Source of the DNA: Sphingomonas faeni
Lineage (GTDB): Bacteria; Pseudomonadota; Alphaproteobacteria; Sphingomonadales; Sphingomonadaceae
DNA: 64,000 bases
NCBI RefSeq assembly: GCF_023195535.1
Contig: NZ_JALPNF010000001.1
Coordinates: 496,001 to 560,000, forward strand
Reading direction: 5' to 3'
Shown: positions 1 to 9,156 of the stretch, in pieces
Layout: the number at the start of each line of letters is the position of its first letter
Position numbering within the stretch: position 1 is the first letter of the stretch
Notes under the pieces: model-generated
Told to the model about the DNA's origin: nothing
The model's input: the letters and a program-made list of their open reading frames with translations, nothing else
Database searches by the model: none
Made by a program: the position numbers and the translations under genes

Positions 1-1
1 G

Positions 2-394
2 TCGGTCGATCGGCTGGTCACTGTCGCCGAGCACCGCTTTCCCGGTGCCGCACTCGCCTGGATCGAAACCCCCGCCTCCCCGACCGGCACCACGCGGATC
101 AATCTCGCGCAGGACGGCGAGCCAAGCCGCCGCTTTCCGCGCACCAACGTTTGGCTCGATCCCTATACCGGCGCCATCCTCGCGACCCGCGACGGCCTTG
201 CCGAGACAAGCGGCGACGTCGTGATGAACTGGCTCCATCCGTTGCACGGCGGCGAGGCGTTCGAGCTGGCCGGGCGTATCCTCGCCTTGATCGCCGGGAT
301 CGTCCCGATCGCGCTCTTCGTGACGGGCGTGTTCCGCTGGCAACGGCGGCGACATCCGCGAAGGACGATTGGCACCCGGCACGAACCCGGCTAG
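2..394 (+). CDS. PepSY domain membrane protein, C-terminal part
   Basis: The gene enters from the left edge, so only the last 130 codons are visible, ending in TAG. The visible part holds a PepSY-like stretch with WLDPYTG, then the HPLHGGEAFELAGR motif typical of PepSY-associated membrane helices, one strong hydrophobic helix (about LALIAGIVPIALFVTGV) and an Arg-rich cytoplasmic tail. Such proteins usually partner siderophore TonB receptors and may take part in reductive iron release. That role is inferred from the family; the genes upstream are outside the window. A separate complete PepSY gene lies at 52920-54512. Confidence 0.8.
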   Translation, partial: SVDRLVTVAEHRFPGAALAWIETPASPTGTTRINLAQDGEPSRRFPRTNVWLDPYTGAILATRDGLAETSGDVVMNWLHPLHGGEAFELAGRILALIAGIVPIALFVTGVFRWQRRRHPRRTIGTRHEPG

Positions 395-437
395 CACGAC
401 ACTCGAGCGGCCGGTTCGACCGATTGCTCGCTAGATC

Positions 438-690
438 GCGTCGGTGCCCGGAAGGGCTTGATTGGGAATGCGGTGCGGACGGTTCGCCGTCCTATGCCGC
501 GGCTGTCCCTGCAACTGTAAGCGGCGAGCGACGCGCACGAGCCCTTTTCGCGAGGGCAGCCACTGGGTCTCGACCTGGGAAGGCGGTGCGCAGAGCCTTG
601 ACCCGCGAGCCAGGAGACCTGCCGGCGTCTGGTCGCTCTTGTCCCGGTCCAGGGGGTGGCCGAGGCACGGTGAACGCCGCCTGCGTGACA
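438..690 (+). promoter_or_regulatory. Cobalamin (AdoCbl) riboswitch 1
   Basis: The core begins near 442 with GGTGCCCGGAAGGGC, continues through the conserved GGGAATGCGGTG and CTGTCCCTGCAACTGTAAGC segments, a GGCAGCCACTGG segment, and the B12 box AGCCAGGAGACCTGCC at 608-623. A likely kissing-loop/P13 hairpin follows (about 640-690). It sits 40 bases after the PepSY stop and about 180 bases before the cobalt permease start. B12 riboswitches normally switch the downstream gene off when cobalamin is plentiful, which fits a cobalt importer. The 3' limit is approximate. Confidence 0.95.
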
Positions 691-788
691 CTGGCTGAGC
701 GACGACCATGTGGCGGGGGCCGCATCGGCGTCGTGCGTCGGCCGCTCATGGCGTCCGGTCGTCGTATGTCCCGGCCGTTCGCGGCAGG

Positions 789-815
789 CCCCGGTCCTAG
801 TCGGACGCTGCGGGG
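789..815 (+). promoter_or_regulatory. Possible RBS-sequestering hairpin before the cobalt permease
   Basis: CCCCG at 789-793 can pair with CGGGG at 811-815, which is the only Shine-Dalgarno-like segment before the ATG at 823. The stem would mask the ribosome site, as expected of a translational expression platform for riboswitch 1. Folding is judged by eye. Confidence 0.35.
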
Positions 816-822
816 TTTGTGC

Positions 823-1872
823 ATGACGACTTCAACACTCGAAAGACCGGCACGGGTTTCGACCCGCAAGCGCATCGGCTGGCTGTTCGCCGGTCTGGTC
901 GCGGCCAATATCGCCGCCTGGGGCTGGGCGTTCTCGCTGTTCCACGCGCAACCGCTCATGCTCGGCACGGCCTTGCTGGCCTGGGGATTGGGCCTGCGCC
1001 ACGCAGTCGATGCGGACCACATCGCCGCGATCGACAACGTGACCCGCAAACTCATGCAGGACGGCCAGCGCCCGATCGCGGTCGGCTTCTGGTTCGCGAT
1101 CGGCCATTCCGGGATCGTGCTCATCGCCGCCGTCGCGATCGCGCTCACCGCCAGTGCGCTGTCGCATTTCGAGGCGTTCAAGCAGGTCGGCGGCGTGGTC
1201 GCGACGATGATCTCCGCGCTGTTCCTCTTCACGATCGCCGCGATGAACCTCATCATCCTGCGCTCGGTCTGGCGCACCTTCGGCCACGTCCGCGGCGGCG
1301 GCACCTATGTCGAGGAGGACCTCGACCTGCTGCTCGGCAGTCGCGGCCTGCTCGCGCGGCTGTTCCGCCCGATGTTCCGGCTGGTGACCCGAAGCTGGCA
1401 CATGGCCCCGCTCGGCTTCCTGTTCGGCCTCGGCTTCGACACCGCCACCGAAGTCGCGATCCTCGGCCTTTCCGCGAGCCAGGCCGCCGACGGTCTGTCG
1501 ATCGGCACCGTGCTCGTCCTCCCCGTTCTGTTCGCGACCGGCATGGCGTTGGTCGACACAGCGGACGGCGTCGTCATGCTCGGCGCGTACGAATGGGCGT
1601 TCGTGAAGCCGATCCGCAAACTCTATTACAACATCACCATCACGCTGATCTCCGCCATCGTCGCGATCGCGATCGGCGGCATCGAGACGCTCGCGCTGCT
1701 CGGGGCAAAGCTCGGCCTGACCGGCGGCATCTGGGATCTGGCAGCCGCACTCGGCGAGAACTTCAACGGCCTCGGCTTCGCGATCATCGGCCTGTTCGTC
1801 CTCTGCTGGGTCCTGAGCTTCGCGATCTACCGCTGGAAACGCTTCGACGAGATCGAAGTGAGGCATGGGTAG
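823..1872 (+). CDS. NiCoT family nickel/cobalt permease
   Basis: Predicted inner-membrane importer of Co2+ (or Ni2+), 349 residues. The hallmark NiCoT signature is present: RHAVDADHIAAIDN near residues 61-74 (the HX4DH metal motif), followed by LGFDTATEVAIL and GMALVDTADG. Several hydrophobic helices are evident. The open frame extends upstream through the riboswitch, but the ATG at 823 is chosen because the protein similarity starts there (MTTSTLERPARV) and RNA structure lies before it. Control by the riboswitch and the cob genes downstream point to cobalt as substrate. Family members for nickel and cobalt are hard to tell apart by sequence, so specificity is inferred from context. Confidence 0.93.
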   Translation: MTTSTLERPARVSTRKRIGWLFAGLVAANIAAWGWAFSLFHAQPLMLGTALLAWGLGLRHAVDADHIAAIDNVTRKLMQDGQRPIAVGFWFAIGHSGIVLIAAVAIALTASALSHFEAFKQVGGVVATMISALFLFTIAAMNLIILRSVWRTFGHVRGGGTYVEEDLDLLLGSRGLLARLFRPMFRLVTRSWHMAPLGFLFGLGFDTATEVAILGLSASQAADGLSIGTVLVLPVLFATGMALVDTADGVVMLGAYEWAFVKPIRKLYYNITITLISAIVAIAIGGIETLALLGAKLGLTGGIWDLAAALGENFNGLGFAIIGLFVLCWVLSFAIYRWKRFDEIEVRHG

Positions 1873-1880
1873 CGCACTCC

Positions 1881-1979
1881 TCCGTCACCCCGGACTTGTT
1901 CCGGGGTCCACGGCTCCGCAAACTCACGACTATCGACTGTGCGGAGCCGTGGATGCCGGAACGAGCCCGGCATGACGGA
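1881..1979. repeat. REP-like imperfect palindrome, family 1, copy a
   Basis: About 100 bases with inner and outer inverted arms: CCGTCACCCCGGACTTGTTC near the left end and its near complement ending GCCCGGCATGACGG at the right, with CCACGGCTCCGC/GCGGAGCCGTGG nearer the centre. Related copies lie at 23851-23946 and 48272-48372. It sits between the permease stop and riboswitch 2 and may also act as a transcription terminator. Confidence 0.8.
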
Positions 1980-2054
1980 TGCAAAGACGAATTGGCACGC
2001 CCCCGGAATTCCTCTAACCCATCCCCGAGGCTCGGTTTCACCGAACCTCACAGA

Positions 2055-2300
2055 TCGCGCCGGTGCCCGGAAGGGCTTGAATGGGAATGCGGTGCGGGAG
2101 GATTTCCTCCCAATGCCGCGGCTGTCCCTGCAACTGTAAGCGGTGAGCGAGACGCACACGTCCTTCGTTTCGGAGGGCAGCCACTGGGGAAACCTGGGAA
2201 GGCGTACGTCGAGCCTCGACCCGCGAGCCAGGAGACCTGCCAGCGCAATGGTCGCTCTTGCTACGATCCAGGGGATGGTCGCGGCACGGTACTCCGTCTG
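2055..2300 (+). promoter_or_regulatory. Cobalamin (AdoCbl) riboswitch 2
   Basis: Same architecture as the element at 438-690: CGGTGCCCGGAAGGGC at 2061, GGGAATGCGGTG, CTGTCCCTGCAACTGTAAGC, GGCAGCCACTGG and the B12 box AGCCAGGAGACCTGCC at 2226-2241. The two differ mainly in the variable hairpin loops, which suggests tandem duplication. It lies directly upstream of cobW and so probably controls the whole cobW-to-cobF run. Confidence 0.95.
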
Positions 2301-2358
2301 AGCGACGAACGCGTGCGGCCGTCCGGTCGTGCGCGCGTATGCTTGCAGGAGAATACCA

Positions 2359-3408
2359 ATGCCCGATCTTTCCCCCAATCTGGCCAAGGTCCCCGTCACG
2401 ATCGTCACCGGCTTTCTCGGTGCCGGCAAGACGACGCTCATCAGCCACCTGATCCGCAACGCGAACGGCCGCCGCCTCGCGGTCGTCGTCAACGAATTCG
2501 GCACGCTCGGCGTCGATGGCGACATCCTCAAGGGCTGTGCGATCCCCGATTGCCCGGCCGAAAACGTCGTCGAGCTGGCCAATGGCTGCATCTGCTGCAC
2601 CGTCGCAGACGACTTCATCCCGACCGTCGAAACGCTGCTCGCACTCGACCCGCGCCCCGATCACATCCTGATCGAGACCTCCGGCCTCGCATTGCCCAAG
2701 CCGCTGCTGAAGGCATTCGACTGGCCCGCGATCCGCTCGCGCATCACCGTCGACGGCGTCATCGCGCTGGCCGATGCAGAGGCGGTCGCCGCCGGTCGCT
2801 TCGCCCCCGACGTCACCGCGCTCGACGCGCAGCGCGCCGCCGACCCCAGCGTCGATCATGAGACGCCGTTGTCGGAAGTGTTCGAGGACCAGCTCGCCTG
2901 CGCAGATCTCGTACTCCTGACCAAGGTCGACCTCGCCGGACCCGAAGGCGTCGCCAAGGCGCGCGCGGTGATCGCCGCAGAGTCCGCACGGCCGCTCCCG
3001 GTCATCGACCTCACCGACGGCATCATCGACCCGCGCGTGATCCTCGGGCTCAACGCCGCCGCCGAAGACGACATCGCCAGCCGCCCCTCGCATCACGACG
3101 GCGAGGACGATCACGAGCATGACGATTTCGACAGCGTCGTCGTCGAGCTGGGCGAGATCGCCGACCCCGCCGATCTGACCGCGAAGATCGAGGCGCTCGC
3201 CCGCAGCGCCGACATCCTCCGCGTGAAAGGGTACGCCGCCGTCACCGGCAAGCCGATGCGCCTCCTCGTCCAGGCCGTCGGCGCGCGCGTCCGGACGCAG
3301 TACGACCGCCCCTGGCGCGCGGGCGAACCGCGCCGCACGCAACTCGTGGTGATCGCCGAGCACGACCGGATCGACGAGGCCCGCATCAAGGCCGCGCTGG
3401 ACGGCTGA
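2359..3408 (+). CDS. cobW: CobW GTPase (cobalt chaperone)
   Basis: G3E-family GTPase, 349 residues, thought to deliver cobalt to the CobNST chelatase. Visible features: Walker A GFLGAGKTT at residues 18-26, the metal-binding GCICC (Cys77, Cys79, Cys80), a TKVDL guanine motif, a His/Asp-rich segment near 246-257 (HHDGEDDHEHDD), and a CobW C-terminal domain. The ATG at 2359 has a good ribosome site (GCAGGAGAA, 2345-2353); an upstream in-frame ATG at 2329 lacks one. It is the first gene after riboswitch 2 and ends 8 bases before cobN, in keeping with a cobalt-insertion role. Confidence 0.95.
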   Translation: MPDLSPNLAKVPVTIVTGFLGAGKTTLISHLIRNANGRRLAVVVNEFGTLGVDGDILKGCAIPDCPAENVVELANGCICCTVADDFIPTVETLLALDPRPDHILIETSGLALPKPLLKAFDWPAIRSRITVDGVIALADAEAVAAGRFAPDVTALDAQRAADPSVDHETPLSEVFEDQLACADLVLLTKVDLAGPEGVAKARAVIAAESARPLPVIDLTDGIIDPRVILGLNAAAEDDIASRPSHHDGEDDHEHDDFDSVVVELGEIADPADLTAKIEALARSADILRVKGYAAVTGKPMRLLVQAVGARVRTQYDRPWRAGEPRRTQLVVIAEHDRIDEARIKAALDG

Positions 3409-3416
3409 GGCCCACG

Positions 3417-6400
3417 ATGCACGTCGTCTTCCGCGAGACCCACGGGCTGGAGGAAAGCGCGGTCCCGCAGGACCTCGCCCAATCCCCTGCGGATCTCGTC
3501 GTCCTATCCTTCTCCGACGGTGACCTCGGCGCATTCGCGGCGGGTTGGAGACGTGCGGATGCTGCCGGAAGTCGGCTTCCGTCGCTACGCCTCGCGAACC
3601 TGACCGCGCTCCAGCACCCGCTCTCGGTCGACACCTATGTCGAGCAAACGTTGGCCGGCGCGAAGGGCATCCTGATCCGGCTGATCGGGGGCCGCTCCTA
3701 TTGGAGCTACGGCCTGCAACAGGTCGAAAACCTCGCACGCAAGAAGGGCATCGCGCTCGCTGTTCTCGCCGCGGACGGTCGCATCGACACGCGCCTCGAC
3801 GCCGCTTCGACGATCCCGCTCTCGACGCTGCGCCGCCTGGCTCACCTCTGCGACACCGGCGGCGCGGTCGCGGCGCAGGCGGCATTCGCGCAGTTCGCGC
3901 TGGCCGCCGGTTGCTATGCCGGCCCGGTCACCGGAGTCCGTGCGATCGCCGATGTAGGCGGCTGGCAACCGCACGACGGCGTGACGTGCCCGGCCGCGTT
4001 CGCGCTCAACGCGCACCGCCCCCGCGTGCTGGTCGTATTCTACCGCTCCTACCTGACCGCCGCCGACCTCCACCCGATCGAAGCCCTGCACGCCGAACTG
4101 ACCGCGCGAGGCTTCGACGTCCTCGGCCTCTTCGCGCCCTCGCTCAAGGCACCGGATGCGGCCGGCTGGATGGGCCATTGGGTCCGAGCTTTGAAACCCG
4201 CCGCGATCGTCAACGCCACCGCCTTCTCCGCACGCGGCGCGAGCGACACGACCCCACTCGACGACGCCGACGTCCCCGTCTTCCAGATCGCGCTGGCCAC
4301 CTCCGACCGCGCCGCCTGGGCCGGTGCCACACGTGGCCTGTCGCCCGCCGACCTCGCCATGCACGTGGTCCTTCCCGAAGTGGACGGCCGCCTCTTCGCC
4401 GGCGTCGCCAGCTTCAAGGAAGCCGCCGCGAGGGACGGCGACCTCGAATACACCCGCCGCGAACACCGCGCCGACCCCGCGCGCATCACCGCGATCGCTG
4501 CGCGGATCGAAGCCTGGACGAACCTCGCCAGCAAACCCATCGCCGACCACCGCATCGCGATCGTCCTCTCGACCTATCCCGGCAAGACGTACCAGATGGC
4601 ACACGCCGTCGGTCTCGACGCGCTCGCCTCCACGCAGGCGATCCTCGCCGACCTTACTCAGGCCGGTTACGCGATCACGCCCGATGCAACCGATCTGGCC
4701 ACCTCGCGCATTCACTGGCCGCTCGCCGAGTACCGCAAAGCCCTCGCGCACCTCCCCGAAGCTCTGCGAAAGGACCTTCAGGAAACCTGGGGCGATCCAA
4801 CCGAAGACTTCGCTTTCACCGCGATCGACCAGGGCGGGGCACTCGTCGCCCTCCAGCCCGAACGCGGCCGAATCGAGCACCGAGCGGAAGAGTATCACGA
4901 CCTCTCGCGCTGCCCTTGTCACGCCTACGTCGCCTTCTACCTGTGGCTCCGCGAGCGCGGCACCGACGCGCTCGTCCATGTCGGCGCGCACGGCACGCTC
5001 GAATGGCTTCCCGGCAAGTCGGTCGCGCTGTCCGACGCCTGCTGGCCCGAAGCACTGACCGGCGCGATGCCCGTCATCTACCCGTTCATCGTCAACGACC
5101 CCGGCGAAGCCGCCCAGGCCAAACGCCGCATCGGCGCGGTCACGCTCGGCCACGTCCCGCCGCCGCTGGAGCGCACGCGCACCGGCGCCGGCCTCGGCCG
5201 CCTCGAAGCGCTGCTCGACGAATTTTCCAACGCGGACGGCCTCGATCCAGCCCGTCGCGACCGCCTGCAACGCGACATCCGCGACGAAGCCACCGCCACC
5301 GGCCTCGCCGCCACTCTAGGCCTCGACGACGCGCAGTCCCAAGCCGACGCGATCACCCGCATCGACACGTTCGTCTGCGATGTGAAGGAAAGCCAGTACG
5401 GCGACGGCCTCCACATCTACGGCCGCGGCGAGAATGGTGCCGGCGAACGCACCGGGCTTCTGTCCGCGCTCCAGGGCAAACGCATCGCGTCAGGCCCCTC
5501 CGGCTCCCCTTGGCGAGGCCGCGCAGACGTCCTCCCGACCGGCCGCAATCTCTACACCACCGATCCCCGAGCAGTCCCGTCGCGCGCCGCGCATACCCAA
5601 GGCGTGAAGCTCGCCGACGAACTCGTCCGCCGTCACCTACAGGACCACGGCGACTACACCCGCAATCTTGTGGTCGACCTATGGGCCTCGGCAACAATGC
5701 GGACAGCCGGCGAGGAGTTCGCGATGGCGCTCCACCTGCTCGGCACTGAGCCGGTATGGGACATGCAGTCCGACCGCGTGACGGGCGTCGAGATCCTCCC
5801 GCTCGCCAATTTCGACCGTCCCCGCATCGACGTCACCCTGCGCGTATCCGGTCTGTTCCGCGACGCCTTCCCGACGCTCTGCACGATGTTCGGCCAAGCC
5901 GTCCGCGCGCTCGCCGCACGCGACGAACCGGCCGATTGGAACCCGTTCGTCGGCAAGCCGGTCAGCGCTCGCGTATATGGTCCCGAACCCGGTCGCTACG
6001 GCCTGAGCATGGGCGACGCCGCCGAAACCTACACGCCAGAGGCTCGACTGGAAGCTGGCCAAGCGTGGCTATCCGCCTCCAGCCACGCGCTCGACGACGG
6101 CGTAGAAAGTTTCGACCCGACCGGCATCCGCGACCGCGTCGCTGCCGCCGACGCCTTTGTCCACGCCCAGGATTTGCCCGAAACCGACCTCCTTCTCGCC
6201 GCCGACTACGCCGCCCACGAAGCAGGCTTCGCTGCCGCGCAATCGGTCGCCGGGGGTAACGCCACCCTCTACCATCTAGACGCGAGAGACCCGACCCAAG
6301 CCAGGGCCCGTCCGCTCAAGGAGGAAATAGCCCGCGTCGTCCACGCCCGCGCGGCGAACCCCGCCTGGGTCGACGGCATGATGCGCCACGGCTTCCGCGG

Positions 6401-6650
6401 CGGTGCGGAGATCGCCGCCACGCTCGATCATCTCGGCGCCTTCGCCCACCTCGCCAGCGCGGTCCGCCCCGAACTGATCGACCTCTATTACGACGCCACG
6501 CTCGGCCGCGACGATGTCCACGCCTTCCTCGCCGAAGCGAACCCCGGCGCGCTGGCGGCGATGCAGGCGCGCTTCGCCGCGCTCCACGCCGCGGACCTGT
6601 GGCCGACCCGCCGCAACTCGATCCTCGCGCGCCTGGATTTGCCGTCGTGA
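3417..6650 (+). CDS. cobN: Cobaltochelatase subunit CobN
   Basis: Large catalytic subunit of the aerobic, ATP-dependent cobaltochelatase, which inserts Co2+ into hydrogenobyrinate a,c-diamide together with CobS and CobT. At 1077 residues it is shorter than classic aerobic CobN (about 1250). Typical CobN/BchH-type segments are visible, including VHVGAHGTLEWLPGKSVALS with nearby DACWPEALTG and IYPFIVNDPGEAAQAKRR, and later GAGERTGLLSALQG. It starts 8 bases after cobW and its stop overlaps the GTG start of cobG. cobS and cobT are not in the window, so the complex must be completed from another locus. Confidence 0.95.
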   Translation: MHVVFRETHGLEESAVPQDLAQSPADLVVLSFSDGDLGAFAAGWRRADAAGSRLPSLRLANLTALQHPLSVDTYVEQTLAGAKGILIRLIGGRSYWSYGLQQVENLARKKGIALAVLAADGRIDTRLDAASTIPLSTLRRLAHLCDTGGAVAAQAAFAQFALAAGCYAGPVTGVRAIADVGGWQPHDGVTCPAAFALNAHRPRVLVVFYRSYLTAADLHPIEALHAELTARGFDVLGLFAPSLKAPDAAGWMGHWVRALKPAAIVNATAFSARGASDTTPLDDADVPVFQIALATSDRAAWAGATRGLSPADLAMHVVLPEVDGRLFAGVASFKEAAARDGDLEYTRREHRADPARITAIAARIEAWTNLASKPIADHRIAIVLSTYPGKTYQMAHAVGLDALASTQAILADLTQAGYAITPDATDLATSRIHWPLAEYRKALAHLPEALRKDLQETWGDPTEDFAFTAIDQGGALVALQPERGRIEHRAEEYHDLSRCPCHAYVAFYLWLRERGTDALVHVGAHGTLEWLPGKSVALSDACWPEALTGAMPVIYPFIVNDPGEAAQAKRRIGAVTLGHVPPPLERTRTGAGLGRLEALLDEFSNADGLDPARRDRLQRDIRDEATATGLAATLGLDDAQSQADAITRIDTFVCDVKESQYGDGLHIYGRGENGAGERTGLLSALQGKRIASGPSGSPWRGRADVLPTGRNLYTTDPRAVPSRAAHTQGVKLADELVRRHLQDHGDYTRNLVVDLWASATMRTAGEEFAMALHLLGTEPVWDMQSDRVTGVEILPLANFDRPRIDVTLRVSGLFRDAFPTLCTMFGQAVRALAARDEPADWNPFVGKPVSARVYGPEPGRYGLSMGDAAETYTPEARLEAGQAWLSASSHALDDGVESFDPTGIRDRVAAADAFVHAQDLPETDLLLAADYAAHEAGFAAAQSVAGGNATLYHLDARDPTQARARPLKEEIARVVHARAANPAWVDGMMRHGFRGGAEIAATLDHLGAFAHLASAVRPELIDLYYDATLGRDDVHAFLAEANPGALAAMQARFAALHAADLWPTRRNSILARLDLPS

Positions 6651-7792
6651 GCGCATTCCAGGTCAAAGGCTGGTGCCCCGACGCATGGCGCCCGATGATG
6701 GCCGGCGACGGCCTGCTCGTTCGCGTCCGCCCCCCGCTCGGTCGCCTGACCCGCGCGCAGGTTCTGGGCCTTGCCGACGCCACGACGCGGCACGGCAACG
6801 GCCAGATCGACGCCACCACCCGCGCGAACCTCCAGATCCGCGGCGTCCGCGAGGATAGCTGGCGCGCGCTGATCGACGCGCTTCTCGATCTCGGCCTGAT
6901 CGACCGGGACCAGACCCGAGAGGCGCGCGCCAACATCCTCGCCGCACCCGACTGGCACGCCGGCGACGACACCCACCGCATCGCCGAAGAACTACGCGCG
7001 CGCCTGTCCGAACTGCCCGACCTCCCCGGCAAGGTCGGCTTCGCGATCGACACCGGCGCCGCGCCGACGCTGCGGGACGCCCCCGCCGACTTCCGCATCG
7101 AACGCGCCGCATCCGGTCAATTGATCCTCCGCGCAGACGGGCGCGAGCTCGGCACCCCGCTGTCGCCCGGCACCGAGGTCGACCACCTGATCGGGCTTGC
7201 TCGCTGGTTCGTGGACAGCGGCGGCACCGCGAGCGGTCGCATGGCACGACATGATGCGCCGCTCCCCGATTGGGCTGCCGGCATCACGTCCCCCGCGCCA
7301 TCGGCGTACAGGCTCCAACCCGGCAGGCACCCTCTCGGCGTCGCGCTCGGCCTGCCATTCGGTCGGGTCTCGGCAACGGCACTAAGCCGCTTCCTTGAAG
7401 CCGAAACCGCCGTCGAGGCGATCCGCCTAACACCCTGGCACATCGCGATCTGCGAAACGGATGCCAAGCTCCGCGTGCAGCCGGACCCCGCCGACTTCAT
7501 CACCGACCCATCCTCGCCGATTCTTCGCGCGGATGCCTGCGTCGGCGCACCGGCCTGTCCGCAAGCTACCGTCGAAACCCGCAGCCTCGCACACCGCCTA
7601 GCCCCTCACATAGCCGGCCGGCTCCACGTCTCCGGATGCGCCAAGGGATGCGCGCGCGCCGCCCCCGCCGACGTGACGCTGACCGGGCGCGAAGGCCGCT
7701 ACGACCTCGCCTTCGACGCGCGTGCCGGCGCGCGACCTTCCCGCGCAGGCCTCGACCCCGCGCAGATCCTCGCCCAGTTCGGAGCCGCCTGA
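6647..7792 (+). CDS. cobG: Precorrin-3B synthase CobG
   Basis: Oxygen-dependent monooxygenase that converts precorrin-3A to precorrin-3B, the step that defines the aerobic pathway. About 381 residues. It belongs to the nitrite/sulfite reductase ferredoxin-like family; the 4Fe-4S cysteines appear as CVGAPAC and, further on, SGCAKGCA. The GTG at 6647 forms a GTGA overlap with the cobN stop and gives a protein starting MSAFQVKGWCPDAWRPM. The upstream ATG at 6599 is possible but would overlap cobN by about 50 bases. cobH starts immediately after its stop. Confidence 0.93.
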   Translation: MSAFQVKGWCPDAWRPMMAGDGLLVRVRPPLGRLTRAQVLGLADATTRHGNGQIDATTRANLQIRGVREDSWRALIDALLDLGLIDRDQTREARANILAAPDWHAGDDTHRIAEELRARLSELPDLPGKVGFAIDTGAAPTLRDAPADFRIERAASGQLILRADGRELGTPLSPGTEVDHLIGLARWFVDSGGTASGRMARHDAPLPDWAAGITSPAPSAYRLQPGRHPLGVALGLPFGRVSATALSRFLEAETAVEAIRLTPWHIAICETDAKLRVQPDPADFITDPSSPILRADACVGAPACPQATVETRSLAHRLAPHIAGRLHVSGCAKGCARAAPADVTLTGREGRYDLAFDARAGARPSRAGLDPAQILAQFGAA

Positions 7793-8422
7793 ATGCCGTA
7801 CGCCTATGAAACCGACGGCGCGGCGATCTACCGCCAGTCCTTCGCGATGATCCGCGCCGAGGCCGACCTCGCCCGGTTCTCGCCCGAAGAAGAGCCGGTC
7901 GCCGTCCGCATGATCCACGCGGCCGGACTCGTAGGCCTCGCCCAGCACCTCCGCTTCTCGCCCAACTTCGCGGTCGAAGCCCGCCGCGCGCTGCAGGCCG
8001 GCGCGCCGATCCTGTGCGACGCCCGCATGGTCACCGAAGGCATTACCCGCGCCAGATTGCCCGCCGACAACCGCATCGTCTGCACGCTGCACGCGCCCGA
8101 AACGCCGGAGCTCGCCCGGACTATGGGCAACACGCGATCGGCCGCCGCACTCGAACTCTGGCGTCCGCATCTCGCCGGCGCCGTCGTCGCGATCGGCAAT
8201 GCGCCCACCGCCTTGTTCCACCTGCTCAACATGCTCGAAGACCCCGACTGCCCGCGTCCGGCGGCGATCATCGGTTGCCCCGTAGGCTTCGTCGGCGCGG
8301 TCGAATCGAAGGCGGCGCTCTGGACCGACCAGCCCGTGCCGTGCGTCGTCGTCGAAGGCCGGATGGGCGGTAGCGCGATCACCGTCGCCGCGATCAACGC
8401 GCTGGCGAGCGGCACCGAATGA
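7793..8422 (+). CDS. cobH: Precorrin-8X methylmutase CobH
   Basis: Moves the C11 methyl group to C12 to give hydrogenobyrinic acid; 209 residues, normal for the family. The conserved catalytic histidine is in RMIHAAGL (His42), and the family motifs RVVCTL-like RIVCTL, IGNAPTALFHL and GCPVGFVGAVESK are all present. The ATG directly abuts the cobG TGA, and the stop overlaps cobI by 4 bases (ATGA), so translation is probably coupled. Confidence 0.96.
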   Translation: MPYAYETDGAAIYRQSFAMIRAEADLARFSPEEEPVAVRMIHAAGLVGLAQHLRFSPNFAVEARRALQAGAPILCDARMVTEGITRARLPADNRIVCTLHAPETPELARTMGNTRSAAALELWRPHLAGAVVAIGNAPTALFHLLNMLEDPDCPRPAAIIGCPVGFVGAVESKAALWTDQPVPCVVVEGRMGGSAITVAAINALASGTE

Positions 8423-9156
8423 CACCCTCGCGAACTGGCGGCACGATCCACGGCGTAGGCTTGGGGCCAGGCGCGCAGGACCTGATGAGCGTCCGCTCGG
8501 ATCGCCTCGTCCGCGGCGCGCGCCACGTCGCGTATTTCCGCAAGGCCGGCCGCGCCGGTCAGGCCCGGAAGATCGTCGACGGGATGCTCCGCGCCGACGT
8601 GATCGAATTTCCGATGGAATACCCCGTCACCACCGAGATCCCCGTCTCGGACCCGCGCTACAACGACTGCCTGTCGGCCTTTTACGCCACCTGCATCGAT
8701 CACCTCGCGGCGCTAGCCAACGCCGGCGAAGACGTCGTCGTCCTCTGCGAAGGCGACCCGTTCTTCTACGGCTCGTTCATGCACCTCTATACCCGCCTCC
8801 AGACGATCGCACCGGTCCGGGTCGTCCCCGGCATCACCGGCATGTCCGGCGCCTGGACCGCCAGCGGCGCGCCGATCACCTGGGGCGACGACGTCCTCAC
8901 GGTGCTGATGGGCACGCTCCCCGAAGAGGATCTGGTCCGCCGCATCCGCGACACCGACGCGCTGGTGGTGATGAAGATCGGCCGTCACCTCGCCAAGCTC
9001 CGCCGCGCCGTCGCCGCCGCCGGACGCGAGAGCGAAGCATGGCTGGTCGAATACGCCGCGATGGCCGATCAGCGTGTCACGCGGCTCTGCGACGCGGACG
9101 TCATCACGCCCTATTTCTCGATCCTGCTGATCCACGGGCAGGGGCGGCGGCCATGA
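8419..9156 (+). CDS. cobI: Precorrin-2 C20-methyltransferase CobI
   Basis: Tetrapyrrole methylase of 245 residues that uses S-adenosylmethionine to methylate precorrin-2 at C20. The N-terminal GVGLGPGAQDLMSV loop, CEGDPFFYGSF and VVPGITGMSGAWTASGAPI are diagnostic of the CobI/CbiL branch. ATGA overlaps link it to cobH upstream and cobJ downstream. Confidence 0.95.
   Translation: MTPSRTGGTIHGVGLGPGAQDLMSVRSDRLVRGARHVAYFRKAGRAGQARKIVDGMLRADVIEFPMEYPVTTEIPVSDPRYNDCLSAFYATCIDHLAALANAGEDVVVLCEGDPFFYGSFMHLYTRLQTIAPVRVVPGITGMSGAWTASGAPITWGDDVLTVLMGTLPEEDLVRRIRDTDALVVMKIGRHLAKLRRAVAAAGRESEAWLVEYAAMADQRVTRLCDADVITPYFSILLIHGQGRRP

Noticed and set aside
151-822. Extension of the cobalt permease frame upstream of 823
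   Set aside because: The added residues cross the riboswitch core, are Arg/Pro-rich and resemble no permease; the ATG at 823 starts the conserved part.
2038-3885. Long antisense ORFs over cobW and cobN, and similar ones across the other GC-rich genes
   Set aside because: High GC in third positions makes long antisense frames common; their products are Arg/Gly/Asp-rich without motifs.
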